Part shown: piece by piece, positions 17,675 through 26,685 of the stretch
Numbering within the stretch: position 1 is the stretch's first letter
Layout: each line of letters starts with the position of its first letter
Assembly (NCBI GenBank): GCA_029250885.1
Contig: JAQXEK010000001.1
Span: 124,001-188,000 of the forward strand
Reading direction: 5' to 3'
Origin: Planctomycetota bacterium
Lineage (GTDB): Bacteria; Planctomycetota; UBA1135; GCA-002686595
Length of the DNA stretch: 64,000 bases
Notes under the pieces: model-generated
The model's input: only the letters and a program-made list of their open reading frames with translations
The model's database searches: none
Told to the model about the DNA's origin: nothing
Made by a program: the position numbers and the translations under genes

Positions 17675-19873
17675 ATGTCATCCCCAATCTCAACTCCCCC
17701 GTCTTCGGGCTCCTCAACCCCTCCCGGCGGTTTCCTGGTCACTCTACGCGCCTCTGTCCACGCGGCGCTGCTCGCGGGATTCACCCTTGGTATTGTCGAT
17801 GCAATTGTGGTCAGCAGCTCGAAGGGTATTCGCTTTAGCGTAGGCGCCTGGCTCGGCTGTATCGCCGGTGGAGTCGCGATGTACGTGCTGATTTGGCTGG
17901 GCCTAATGCTCTTGGCATCCCCGATTGTGCACTTAGGGTTCCGGCACACCAGCCTTGGTGTCCGCTCGCGTCATGCCTTCGCCATGGCCGCGGGCATGGC
18001 CATCTTTCTAGAGCTGTATTGGTGGAGCAGGCCCTATGTCTTCTATGGTCAACCCGCCACTTCGCCCGAGCGTCTCTTCGCGACTCTGATCATGTTCGTG
18101 GCCTCTTGGGCCTGCGGTGCCTTGGTCGCGCGGTCTTTTGCAAGTCGCGGCAAGGCCTTTCGGGCGTGCTACGAGTTCACGGCCTGGGGACTTCTGGTCC
18201 TGGGTTGTGGCTACCTGCTACTTGGTCCGAGTGGCCCTGGACTTCGGGGTGAGATCAAGCCGCGCACAAAGGAGATGCCAAACGTTTTGCTGGTCATTGT
18301 GGACGCCCTGCGTGCGGACGTGATCGGTGCGTATGGCAACGAGCGCGTCAAGACACCTGTGATGGACAGCCTAGCCGAGAGCGGCGTCATCTTCGAGAAC
18401 GCCCAAGTCCAAGCTCCGTACACTTGGACCAGCTTTGGTTCCATTTTGACGGGCAAGTATCCCCGTCGCCACGGGCTGATGAAGATGAAGCCCGGAGTTG
18501 TCATGGCGCCAAATGTGACTCTGGCCTGGCACTTAAAGAATGCCCTCATCGAAGGTGGGGTCGAGAGCGAGCCAGAGAACAGGCTTGGGCCGGACGACTA
18601 CGCTAGTGGCACGTTCATGACTGGCACTCTCTCCCACGGTACGGGCCTGATGCGTGGTTTCGACGTTTACTTTGAAGCCCTGGTTGGACACGAGCTCGTC
18701 GACATTGAGCAGCCCTGGAGTGTCTACCGCTCGGACCTCCTGTATTCGATCTTCAAGAACAAAATTACCCAGCGCTTTGACAGCGGGCTGGTAGTGACCA
18801 CGGCCCGGGATTGGCTGCGCGAGCACGACGGTAGGCGCTTCCTCTCGATGGTGCACTTGTATTCGACCCACACGCCCTACGACCCGGAGCCAGAGTTCCG
18901 AGAGATGTACGTGGACCCTGACTACGACGGTCCTGTGAACAGCTTCTACGCCGAGCACCGCACGGCCCTGGAGGCCTGGGACCTAGGCAAGGTGGACGAG
19001 AAGGGCAACCGCATTGGTTACGACGCCACGGAGGCGGATCGCCGGCAGATTCAGAACCTCTACTACGGGGGTGTGACCCAGGCCGATGCGGCCATTGGCG
19101 ACGTGCTGGACGAGCTGCGCCGGACGGGCGCCTTGGATAACACCCTGGTGATCATCACTTCGGACCACGGCGAAGAGCTCGGCGATCACGGGCTCTGGGA
19201 GCACAACTGGATGTACGAGACGAACCTGCGGGTCCCCTTGATCATGTGCTGGCCCGAAGGCCTCTCTCAAGGAGTGCGCGTGGAGGCGCTTGTGGAGTCT
19301 GTGGACATCGTTCCCACCATCTGCGATCTGCTGCAGGTCGAGCTACCCCAGGACACGATTGACGTCGAGCGGGGTAAGGTGGACGGGCGAAGCCTGATCC
19401 CCTTGGTAGAAGCCACAAGGGTCGGCGATCTTGCCGTTACCGAGTCGTGGACGCGCTTTGCCTATGCAGAGAACGGACGATACCTCTCGATCCGCGATGG
19501 AGAATGGAAGTTGATCGTCTGTCGGGATGGTTTGGACCTGGAGACCTTTACGGAGGACAGCTTGGAGACCTCCGGGCGAGACCGAAGACCTCGGCTCTTC
19601 AACTTAGTGCAGGATCCCAACGAGGTGAAGGACCTCTGGCAGACGGCCGAGCTGCAAGCCCAGAATCAGACCCAGGGGATTCGACTGCTGGACGCCTTGC
19701 GTGGCTGGGCAAACTCCATGCCGATTCCGATCTCCCATGTGGCTCAGTCCGCTAGGGATCATGAAGACAGCGAACTGTTTACCGCACTTGGCTATGCCGA
19801 CATGCTGGAGGAGGATGAGCATCATTCCGAATCGGAGGAGACTCCCAAGGAGTCCCCTGGAGATGCCGAGTGA
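17675..19873 (+). CDS. Membrane-anchored sulfatase-fold hydrolase/transferase with Thr nucleophile
   Basis: 732 residues from ATG 17675; an in-frame TTG at 17666 is the alternative. Four or five membrane segments fill residues 20-190, followed by an alkaline-phosphatase-superfamily domain: metal-binding D210 in LLVIVDALRAD and a later DHGEELGDHG. At the position of the sulfatase C/S-x-P-x-R motif it has T250-W-T-S-F-G-S-I-L-T-G, so Thr replaces the formylglycine precursor and the Arg is lost. Thr nucleophiles are known in phosphoethanolamine and glycerol-phosphate transferases of this fold. It may therefore transfer or remove a phospho-group on the polysaccharide instead of sulfate. It overlaps the next gene by 4 nt. 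Confidence 0.8.
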   Translation: MSSPISTPPSSGSSTPPGGFLVTLRASVHAALLAGFTLGIVDAIVVSSSKGIRFSVGAWLGCIAGGVAMYVLIWLGLMLLASPIVHLGFRHTSLGVRSRHAFAMAAGMAIFLELYWWSRPYVFYGQPATSPERLFATLIMFVASWACGALVARSFASRGKAFRACYEFTAWGLLVLGCGYLLLGPSGPGLRGEIKPRTKEMPNVLLVIVDALRADVIGAYGNERVKTPVMDSLAESGVIFENAQVQAPYTWTSFGSILTGKYPRRHGLMKMKPGVVMAPNVTLAWHLKNALIEGGVESEPENRLGPDDYASGTFMTGTLSHGTGLMRGFDVYFEALVGHELVDIEQPWSVYRSDLLYSIFKNKITQRFDSGLVVTTARDWLREHDGRRFLSMVHLYSTHTPYDPEPEFREMYVDPDYDGPVNSFYAEHRTALEAWDLGKVDEKGNRIGYDATEADRRQIQNLYYGGVTQADAAIGDVLDELRRTGALDNTLVIITSDHGEELGDHGLWEHNWMYETNLRVPLIMCWPEGLSQGVRVEALVESVDIVPTICDLLQVELPQDTIDVERGKVDGRSLIPLVEATRVGDLAVTESWTRFAYAENGRYLSIRDGEWKLIVCRDGLDLETFTEDSLETSGRDRRPRLFNLVQDPNEVKDLWQTAELQAQNQTQGIRLLDALRGWANSMPIPISHVAQSARDHEDSELFTALGYADMLEEDEHHSESEETPKESPGDAE

Positions 19874-21105
19874 GCGATCCGGGCACCCTGCCTCTCGCCT
19901 TGATCGCCAACGCTCGCATGCCCTCCCAGCGTGCGCAGTCGCTGCAGGTGCTGCAAGTGGCCTCGGCCTTTGCGCGCGCCGGAACACCGAGCACTCTCCT
20001 TCACGCAAGGCGCTTTCCGACGCCCAGCCTGCCCAAGGGCACGGACCTGTTTGAGTACTATGGCCTAGGGGCCGGCCCTCGCCCCAGGGTCATGGCTGTG
20101 CCCTGTTTGGACTGGATCGATCGCGTGCCGACCCGCCTCCAGTATGTGCCGGCCCGCGCCCAGGAGCTGACCTTTGCCCGCAATGCTGCGCGTTACGTCC
20201 AGAGCTCGATGCCAGACTGCCGCGTGCTCTCCCGAGAGGCAGAATCCGCGCGGACTCTTCTGGCAAGCAAGCAACCCCATCCAAAGGTCTACGTGGAAGT
20301 TCACCGGGTTCCGGGGGGTAGAACGCGCAAGCGTTGGCTCCTGGAAGTTGCCGCCGGTGCCCGTGGCCTGATCGCAATTTCCGGTGGTGTGCGAGACGAC
20401 CTCGTAGGGCTGGGCATCCCCGAGGAGCAGATCCTTGTGGAGCACGACGGATTTGAAGCAAGCCGCGGTGCGGGGCTGGGCCGGGAAGAGGCACGCGCGA
20501 AGCTCGGGGTTGCCCAGGATGCGAAGCTAGTGGTCTACACCGGCGGCCTGCTCGAGTGGAAGGGAGTGGACCTTCTGGTCGATGCAGCTAGGGAGCTACC
20601 CGAGCTGACCTTCTTGATCGCCGGTGGCATGGACGCGGACGTGGCGAAGCTACGGGCGCGCTACCTTTCTGGCCAGGACGCAGGGGCTCCGGACAATGTT
20701 CGCCTGGATGGCTTTATTGCGCCCAAAGACGTCCGGGACTACCTCAGTGCCGCAGACCTGGGCATCGTGCCGAATCGCTCGAAGCCGGCGATCAGTGCCA
20801 AGTACACCTCGCCCCTAAAGGTCTTCGAAGCCATGGACGCGGGCTTGCCCCTGGTTGTAAGTGACCTACCCTCCCTGCGGGAGATCTTAGACGACACCGA
20901 GGCGTGCTACTGTGCCGCCGACGATTCCGCCGCCTTGGGCCGGGCTATAGCCAAGGTGATGGGGGACGAGGGGCTTCGCGCATCGATGTCTGCCAAGATG
21001 AATGCGCGCGCAGAAGACCACAGTTGGGACGCACGCGCGAAGCGTATCCTAGACTGGATGGACACACGGGAAACCATGGACCCTAAAAACAGGGGAGTAG
21101 CATGA
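19870..21105 (+). CDS. Glycosyltransferase family 4-like
   Basis: 411 residues starting at a GTG that overlaps the TGA of the sulfatase-like gene. The N-terminus (IANARMPSQRAQSLQ) matches a GT4 subgroup that begins with an ANARxPS-type strand. The donor half has VVYTGGLLEWKG and SPLKVFEAMDAGLPLV, with a relaxed E-x7-E motif. It is coupled to the next gene by ATGA. Confidence 0.85.
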   Translation: MSDPGTLPLALIANARMPSQRAQSLQVLQVASAFARAGTPSTLLHARRFPTPSLPKGTDLFEYYGLGAGPRPRVMAVPCLDWIDRVPTRLQYVPARAQELTFARNAARYVQSSMPDCRVLSREAESARTLLASKQPHPKVYVEVHRVPGGRTRKRWLLEVAAGARGLIAISGGVRDDLVGLGIPEEQILVEHDGFEASRGAGLGREEARAKLGVAQDAKLVVYTGGLLEWKGVDLLVDAARELPELTFLIAGGMDADVAKLRARYLSGQDAGAPDNVRLDGFIAPKDVRDYLSAADLGIVPNRSKPAISAKYTSPLKVFEAMDAGLPLVVSDLPSLREILDDTEACYCAADDSAALGRAIAKVMGDEGLRASMSAKMNARAEDHSWDARAKRILDWMDTRETMDPKNRGVA

Positions 21106-22313
21106 AGGTTCTTTTTCTTACGGACTCACTCTCGGACCTCGACGGAGTTGGCCGCTACACCATGCGCTTGATCGCGGCGATGCAGGAGATCGAGCCTAGC
21201 CTTGAGCCCGTTATCCTGTTGGCCCGCAAGCACCGACCGACCTCAAAGTCGATCCCCAAGGACTGGCATGTGGAGGTTGCTTTGCCGCCGGACTATTTCT
21301 TCTACATGTCGCGCATGCGCTTCTTGGTCAGCCGCCTGCAGTCCGTCTGGCGCGTCTGGCGCCACGCTAAGGGTGCGACCCTGATCCACGCGATCAAGGA
21401 TTACCCGCACAACTTGGTGGGAGCCCAGGCCGCCAAGTTGGCCGGCATTCCCTGTGTGGCGACCGCTCACGGTACTTATTCCGTGCAGCCGCTCTTGGAC
21501 AGCCGTCACGAGGCCCGAGCACGTAAGACCTATGGCGCCTTCGCCGCCATGATCTCGGTAAGCAACTACACGCGCCGCCGACTGGTGGGGCTGCTTGCGG
21601 CAAAGGACGGCGGCCCTCAGCGAGGTGGTCTCGATCCCAAGCGGATTCACGTGGTTCCGAACTGCGTGGATGCATCCCACTACGTAGCTGATCGCGGCCT
21701 CGGGCACCGACCTTGGCATGACGTCCCCTATACCCTAGGCATAGGCGAGGTCAAGGAGCGCAAAGGACACCATCTCTCTCTCGCGGCCTTCCTTCGCGTT
21801 GCACCGAAGTACCCTGATCTGCACCACTTCCTCGTGGGCCGCCTCTCTGCGGACGTCTACGAGCAGGACCTGCGCAGGATGGTTGCGGATGCGGGCATGC
21901 AGCAGCGCGTTCACTTCCTCGGCAACATCGAAGAGGATGAGAAGGTCGACCTCTTGCAGCGGTCGGAGATCTTCTTGCACACGCCTGTGACCGCTGATGA
22001 CGGTGGATTCGAGGGCTTTGGCATCGTCTACCTCGAGGCTTCGGCAGCCGGTACGGCTTGTATCGGTAGCCAAGATTGCGGGGCCGAGGACGCGATTGTG
22101 GACGGCAAGACGGGTCTGCTTGTGGAGCAGACCGTCGACGCGGTGGAGGCAGGTCTAAACAGGCTGATGGGGGACGACGCTTTGCGGTCCCAGATGGGGA
22201 GCTTTGGCCGTACCTACGCGGGTGAAGTGACTTGGGCCATGAACGCGCGCAGCGTTCTTGACATCTACGGGGACATCCTCGGCAAGTCCCTGGGGAGCCA
22301 GACCGGCAAATAA
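21102..22313 (+). CDS. Glycosyltransferase family 4
   Basis: 403 residues. The N-terminal DLDGVGRYT loop is typical of GT4 enzymes; the donor half has the E-x7-E motif EGFGIVYLE. GGGGAG a few bases before the ATG is a clear Shine-Dalgarno, and the ATG overlaps the previous stop. The next gene starts at the very next base. Confidence 0.9.
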   Translation: MKVLFLTDSLSDLDGVGRYTMRLIAAMQEIEPSLEPVILLARKHRPTSKSIPKDWHVEVALPPDYFFYMSRMRFLVSRLQSVWRVWRHAKGATLIHAIKDYPHNLVGAQAAKLAGIPCVATAHGTYSVQPLLDSRHEARARKTYGAFAAMISVSNYTRRRLVGLLAAKDGGPQRGGLDPKRIHVVPNCVDASHYVADRGLGHRPWHDVPYTLGIGEVKERKGHHLSLAAFLRVAPKYPDLHHFLVGRLSADVYEQDLRRMVADAGMQQRVHFLGNIEEDEKVDLLQRSEIFLHTPVTADDGGFEGFGIVYLEASAAGTACIGSQDCGAEDAIVDGKTGLLVEQTVDAVEAGLNRLMGDDALRSQMGSFGRTYAGEVTWAMNARSVLDIYGDILGKSLGSQTGK

Positions 22314-23717
22314 ATGAGCCTTGTTCCCAAGCGCCTGGTCCAGAGCCGCTTTGTTCGCGATGCCTTTACCCTCCAGGTTGCAGCGGGCATCACGGCCTTG
22401 GGTAACCTTGCCTCGACCCTCGCCCTAGCTTACCTGCTGGGTGTGGAACTCCAGGGCTTGTACTACGTTGCGATGGCTTGGTATTCCCTGTTCTATCTGC
22501 TGGGGAATGTTGGGCTCAACTCGGTCGCGGTGACCTACATCGCCAAGGCCGTCGGCGCGCGCAGGGACGATGACATTGCAAACTGGCTTGCGTTTCTACT
22601 TAAGGCCACCACAGGATTGTCGCTGCTGATGTTCGCCTTAGCGTACTTCCTGCTTCCACCTGTTGCTGCCTACTATGGCGAGGACCCAGGCCAAGCTCGC
22701 ATGCTTGGGGAGTGGGCTGTGCTGCTGTGCCTCTTGCCGATCATTGAGGTGCCCAGGGTCGTGGCCGCCGCTGCCTTCCAGGGCACGCGCCAGATGCTCT
22801 ACCTCGCTCAGTTGGAGAATGCGGTCGAGGTTGGCCGCGTCTTCCTGATCATCGCGTTCATTCTTATCACGGGGACGGCGAAGGGCGCTGTCTTTGGCAC
22901 CTTGGCCGGAGGCGTGCTCAGCTCCTGCTTGGCGATCGCGCTGTACTTCCGCGCTCGCCGGGAGAGTGAGGCCGCTGCCGAGATTCACAAAACTGCGGCT
23001 TTACCCACGATCAGGCAGATGTTCGGTGCCATGGGCAAGGTGCCCCTCCGCGAGGGCCTGCCCATGGGCATTCGAGTCGGTCTGAATCGCAACATCGATG
23101 CACTGTTGCTGGACTCAGTCCCGGTGCTGATCATGGGCATGGCGTCCATTGGCGGGCCAGCTACTGCAGCCTACTTCCGCATTGCCCAGAGGCTGTTGCG
23201 CATGCCGCTGATGCTGCTGCAGGGCATTAGCCGAACCGCGGTGCCAGCCTTCGCCGAGCTTTCGGTACTGCGCGATGGCAGCGCCCTGCGGAGGCTCTTC
23301 TATAAGGCTACGATTGGTGGTGGAGCGATGATCTCTAGTGGCATCATCGCTACGGTCTTAGTTCTCCCCTGGGTCGTGGACCACTTCTTCCCATCGGGCT
23401 ACGCCGAGCCCGTGGCGCACTTCTCCTACCTGCTTGCCGCAGGATTCATCAGTACGGCCTTTTCGGGTGTCTTCGAGTCATTCTACCTTGCAACGAACCA
23501 GGTCCACATCGCCCTGCGCATAGGCACTGTGCTCTCGCTTCCGGTCTTAGCAGCCATGTACTTCGGCGGTGTCTACTTCGGCCCGTCCGGCGTTGCCATA
23601 GGGCTCTCCCTTGGCTTCTCCACGGGTATCGTCCACCACATCTATATCTACCGCTTCTTTCGTAAGCGCAACTGGAACAGCAAGGTCAAACTTGCCGAAG
23701 GCGGTGCAGCAAAATGA
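22314..23717 (+). CDS. Wzx-type lipid-linked oligosaccharide flippase
   Basis: 467 residues with about 12 hydrophobic segments spread over the whole length, in the pattern of the MATE/MOP superfamily (polysaccharide biosynthesis proteins). It would move the undecaprenyl-linked repeat unit across the inner membrane. It is in the middle of the glycosyltransferase run, starts directly after the preceding stop and overlaps the next gene by 4 nt, as expected for a Wzx/Wzy-type locus. Confidence 0.88.
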   Translation: MSLVPKRLVQSRFVRDAFTLQVAAGITALGNLASTLALAYLLGVELQGLYYVAMAWYSLFYLLGNVGLNSVAVTYIAKAVGARRDDDIANWLAFLLKATTGLSLLMFALAYFLLPPVAAYYGEDPGQARMLGEWAVLLCLLPIIEVPRVVAAAAFQGTRQMLYLAQLENAVEVGRVFLIIAFILITGTAKGAVFGTLAGGVLSSCLAIALYFRARRESEAAAEIHKTAALPTIRQMFGAMGKVPLREGLPMGIRVGLNRNIDALLLDSVPVLIMGMASIGGPATAAYFRIAQRLLRMPLMLLQGISRTAVPAFAELSVLRDGSALRRLFYKATIGGGAMISSGIIATVLVLPWVVDHFFPSGYAEPVAHFSYLLAAGFISTAFSGVFESFYLATNQVHIALRIGTVLSLPVLAAMYFGGVYFGPSGVAIGLSLGFSTGIVHHIYIYRFFRKRNWNSKVKLAEGGAAK

Positions 23718-24973
23718 GAGTCCTTATCCTTAATGACCTCTGGGACCAACGCATCGGCTCTTCCGTGCGCCAGATGTACCAGCACGCCGCCGTCCTCGAG
23801 TCCCTAGGCCACGAGACCCTTGTGGTCTCAACGACTCCCGATCCCAAGCTGGTGGGGAAGGCCACGGAACTTGGCATCGACCTGATCCGGCTGCACTCCG
23901 ACTACAACCCGAGGTGGCGCGCCTGGGTTGGGATGCACAACAAGCGGGTCTTGCCCGAACTCGAGAAGATCCTGGCCGAGTGGAAACCCGACGTTGTTCA
24001 CACGCACTTAGTGCATTCGCATCTGTCCTATGGAGCCCTAACTGCAGCCCGTCGAGCCGGCGCGGCGGTTGTGTTCACGGCCCATGATGTAATGACCTTC
24101 TGCTACCAGAAGTTGACCTGCTTCCACGGTGGTTCGAAGGCGGGTGGCGAGCAGCGGGACTATGCGGCCCGCTGGCAAAAGTGCCTGCCCTGTCAGCGGG
24201 CGCGATGGCGCCCCGATCGCAACAAGCGCATCCTTGAGATTATGAACCGGGACGTGCAGCGGGTGACTGTGGTCTCAGACGAGCTCGGTACCGTTCTGCG
24301 CGCCAATGGACTGCCAGTGCACCGCAGGGTTCACAACGCCATCGAGCCCAAGACCAGCCTGCCAACTGCCGCGGACGTCGCCGCCTTCCGCAAGAAGTTC
24401 GAGCTTGGCGACAGCCCGGTGATCGCCATTGGCGGGCGGCTTCACGAGCAGAAAGGCGTGGGGCAGCTGCTGCAGATGCTGAAGCTCTTGTTAGGGGACT
24501 TTCCGGACCTCAAAATGATCGTGATGGGCAAGGCGGATGTCTACGATCGTGAGTTCCGCGCCCAGGCCGAGACGCTTGGAGTTGCCGGTGCTGTTGTTCC
24601 CACAGGATGGTTGGATGGGGACGAGCTTAGCGCCGCCTATTCGGTAATTGACGCCCTAGTGACCCCCTCGATCTGCTTTGACACTTTCGGCCTGGTGAAC
24701 CTGGAGGCCATGGAGCACGGTCGCCCCGTGGTGGCCACATGCTTCGGTGGCAGCCAGGAAGTGGTCGTGCATGGGGAGACGGGGTTCATTGCAAACCCCT
24801 TCGACGTTCCGGTCTTTGCAGGGCGCATTGGGGAGCTACTCTCCAATCCGACTCTTGCGTCCGAAATGGGAAAGCGAGGCCAGGAGCGGGTCGCAAAGAC
24901 ATTTACAATTGAGAGATTGTGCCAAGAGTTCCTCGAGGAATACGAGATTGCACGATCTCAGATAAGGGTTTAG
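23714..24973 (+). CDS. Glycosyltransferase family 4 with a four-Cys insertion
   Basis: 419 residues. The N-terminal half has HTHLVHSHLSYG and then an insertion with C-Y-Q-K-L-T-C and, 28 residues later, C-L-P-C, a likely structural zinc site seen in other GT4 enzymes that work on polymers or lipid-linked sugars. The donor half has IGGRLHEQKGV and F-D-T-F-G-L-V-N-L-E. It ends the second glycosyltransferase group; a 167-nt gap with two inverted repeats follows. Confidence 0.88.
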   Translation: MRVLILNDLWDQRIGSSVRQMYQHAAVLESLGHETLVVSTTPDPKLVGKATELGIDLIRLHSDYNPRWRAWVGMHNKRVLPELEKILAEWKPDVVHTHLVHSHLSYGALTAARRAGAAVVFTAHDVMTFCYQKLTCFHGGSKAGGEQRDYAARWQKCLPCQRARWRPDRNKRILEIMNRDVQRVTVVSDELGTVLRANGLPVHRRVHNAIEPKTSLPTAADVAAFRKKFELGDSPVIAIGGRLHEQKGVGQLLQMLKLLLGDFPDLKMIVMGKADVYDREFRAQAETLGVAGAVVPTGWLDGDELSAAYSVIDALVTPSICFDTFGLVNLEAMEHGRPVVATCFGGSQEVVVHGETGFIANPFDVPVFAGRIGELLSNPTLASEMGKRGQERVAKTFTIERLCQEFLEEYEIARSQIRV

Positions 24974-25013
24974 GCCGCTTTAGAACGATAAGAGTAGGCC
25001 AGTCGCTGTGAAT

Positions 25014-25030
25014 GACGAGTATGACTCGTC
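25014..25030. repeat. Perfect 7-bp palindrome, operator-like
   Basis: GACGAGT (25014-25020), a 3-nt spacer ATG, then ACTCGTC (25024-25030). It is followed by CCTAAC (25053-25058) facing GTTAGG (25077-25082). Both lie in the gap between the last GT4 gene and the radical SAM gene. No T run follows, so they look more like protein-binding sites than terminators. Confidence 0.4.
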
Positions 25031-25140
25031 GGAGTTCGCGCTAGGTGGATTGCCTAACTCTCCCGTTGGGGGTAGGGTTAGGAGGTCCAAAACGTCCTCA
25101 GAACTCGCTGGGGCACAAACACTCACTATTTAAGACAGTC

Positions 25141-26589
25141 ATGCGCAAGGTCCTCCTCACCTACGTAAAGCCTCACGTTCAAGAAGATCCCGTCTCGATG
25201 CCCCTGGGTATCACCTACCTCGGCGGCATGCTTCAGAGGGAAAACATTCCCGTCAGCCTGTGCGACGAACGAATTGTTAACGACTCGGAAATGCGCAAGG
25301 CCATCGACGATGCTGATGTCTGCGGCTTCTCTGCGATGACCCCGAACATCCGTCGTGCCATCGCTTGGGCTAAGTACGCCAAAGAGCAGGGCAAGATCAC
25401 CGTCATGGGGGGGCCCCACGCCTCCGTGGACCCGACCATGTTCCTGGACAGTGGCCACTTCGACTACGTGATCTCGGGCGAGGCAGACTACTCCTTTCCC
25501 CAGTTCCTGAAGGCACTTGACGGTGGCAACGATGCCGACCTTGAGGCTGTGCCAGGGATCAACGGCGTACGCGACGGCGAAGTCTGGGTTCGCAACCCCT
25601 CGCCTCCTCTGATCAAGAACCTCGATGCTCTGCCGATGCCAGCCCGGGACTTGCTCCCGATGGACCGCTACTTCGAGCTGAACCCCGAGCACCTCGCGTA
25701 CATCTTCACGACGCGTGGATGCCCCTTTAAGTGCATCTTCTGCCAGAAGGACTACACCGGCCGTGGCTTCCGCGTGCGCTCGACCGAGTCCATCGTGGAC
25801 GAGCTCGAGATGATGGTGAAGACCTACGATCCGGGAGTCATCCTGTTCGTGGATGAGATCATGACCCTGCGTCGCAAGCGTATCCACGAGATGTGCGACG
25901 AGATTCTGCGCCGTGGCCTCAAGTTCGAGTGGATCGCCAACACCCGTGGCGACTGTGTGGACTATCCGCTGCTCAAGCACATGTTCCGCGCCGGCTGCCG
26001 TCGCATCTATTACGGGTGGGAGTCCGGCAGCCAGCCGATGCTCGATACCCTTAAGAAGGACATCACCGTCGAGCAGATCGTCGAGTCCGCACGCCTGACG
26101 CGTCGCGCCGGCATGTGGGCCAAGGTCTACTTGATTGTGGGTACCCCGGGCGAGACGCCGAAGGACATCGAAGAGACCATGCGCGTCCTGCGCATCGCCT
26201 CTCCGGACTTGATCCGTATCAGTGTCTACAACCCACTGATCGGAACCGAGTCCTGGGACACCAACGCGGCGAATATCGACACCGACAACATCGCAGAGAA
26301 CTACGTGTCCTCGAACCGCTCGGCTTACAAGCACGAGAACTTCAGCCAAGTGGAGCTCGAAGAGCTGCGTAAGGATATGGTCCGCAACTACGAGCGCTGG
26401 TACTACACCATGGGTGCTCGCAACCGCCGCCTCTTTGAGCGCTGCTTGTTCTACGCCGAGAACCCGACCTTCCTGAAGAAGCGCATTGGCCGTCTCTTCG
26501 GTCAGAGCGAGCGCGACCGCTCGGTCCTCAAGGGCGACGAGATCAGCGCCGCCGCACGTGTGAGCAACGACCACAGCCACGCCGAATAG
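25141..26589 (+). CDS. B12-binding-domain radical SAM protein
   Basis: 482 residues from ATG 25141; a start about 100 nt upstream would add a sequence that looks non-coding. The N-terminal 150 residues form a cobalamin-binding Rossmann-type domain (PLGITYLGGM, VMGGPHAS, ISGEAD), lacking the DxHxxG motif, as is common in this class. The radical SAM motif is C194-x3-C198-x2-C201 (GCPFKCIFC). The C-terminal 120 residues are charged. Such enzymes often methylate or rearrange unactivated carbons in lipids, cofactors or sugars. Here it lies in a polysaccharide locus, so a sugar- or lipid-modifying role is possible but unproven. TATTTA ends 8 nt before the start and no Shine-Dalgarno is seen. Confidence 0.92.
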   Translation: MRKVLLTYVKPHVQEDPVSMPLGITYLGGMLQRENIPVSLCDERIVNDSEMRKAIDDADVCGFSAMTPNIRRAIAWAKYAKEQGKITVMGGPHASVDPTMFLDSGHFDYVISGEADYSFPQFLKALDGGNDADLEAVPGINGVRDGEVWVRNPSPPLIKNLDALPMPARDLLPMDRYFELNPEHLAYIFTTRGCPFKCIFCQKDYTGRGFRVRSTESIVDELEMMVKTYDPGVILFVDEIMTLRRKRIHEMCDEILRRGLKFEWIANTRGDCVDYPLLKHMFRAGCRRIYYGWESGSQPMLDTLKKDITVEQIVESARLTRRAGMWAKVYLIVGTPGETPKDIEETMRVLRIASPDLIRISVYNPLIGTESWDTNAANIDTDNIAENYVSSNRSAYKHENFSQVELEELRKDMVRNYERWYYTMGARNRRLFERCLFYAENPTFLKKRIGRLFGQSERDRSVLKGDEISAAARVSNDHSHAE

Positions 26590-26610
26590 TCCATAGGAAG
26601 ACTGCTTCGA

Positions 26611-26647
26611 AGAAGGAGCCCGAGAGTTCGCCTCTCGGGCTCCTTCT
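26611..26647 (+). terminator. Intrinsic terminator
   Basis: A perfect 16-bp stem (26611-26626 with 26632-26647) around the loop TTCGC, 21 nt after the radical SAM stop. The right arm ends in TCCTTCT. The long stem makes it a strong hairpin even without a long T run. Confidence 0.82.
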
Positions 26648-26685
26648 CCATAGTAAGTGGCGCGAAATTCCCTATCCTTGAAGCC

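Noticed and set aside
25126-26580. Long minus-strand frame (484 codons) opposite the radical SAM gene.
   Set aside because: It lies exactly over the radical SAM gene, reads as low-complexity V/L/H-rich sequence and has no motif. GC-rich codons make such antisense frames common.
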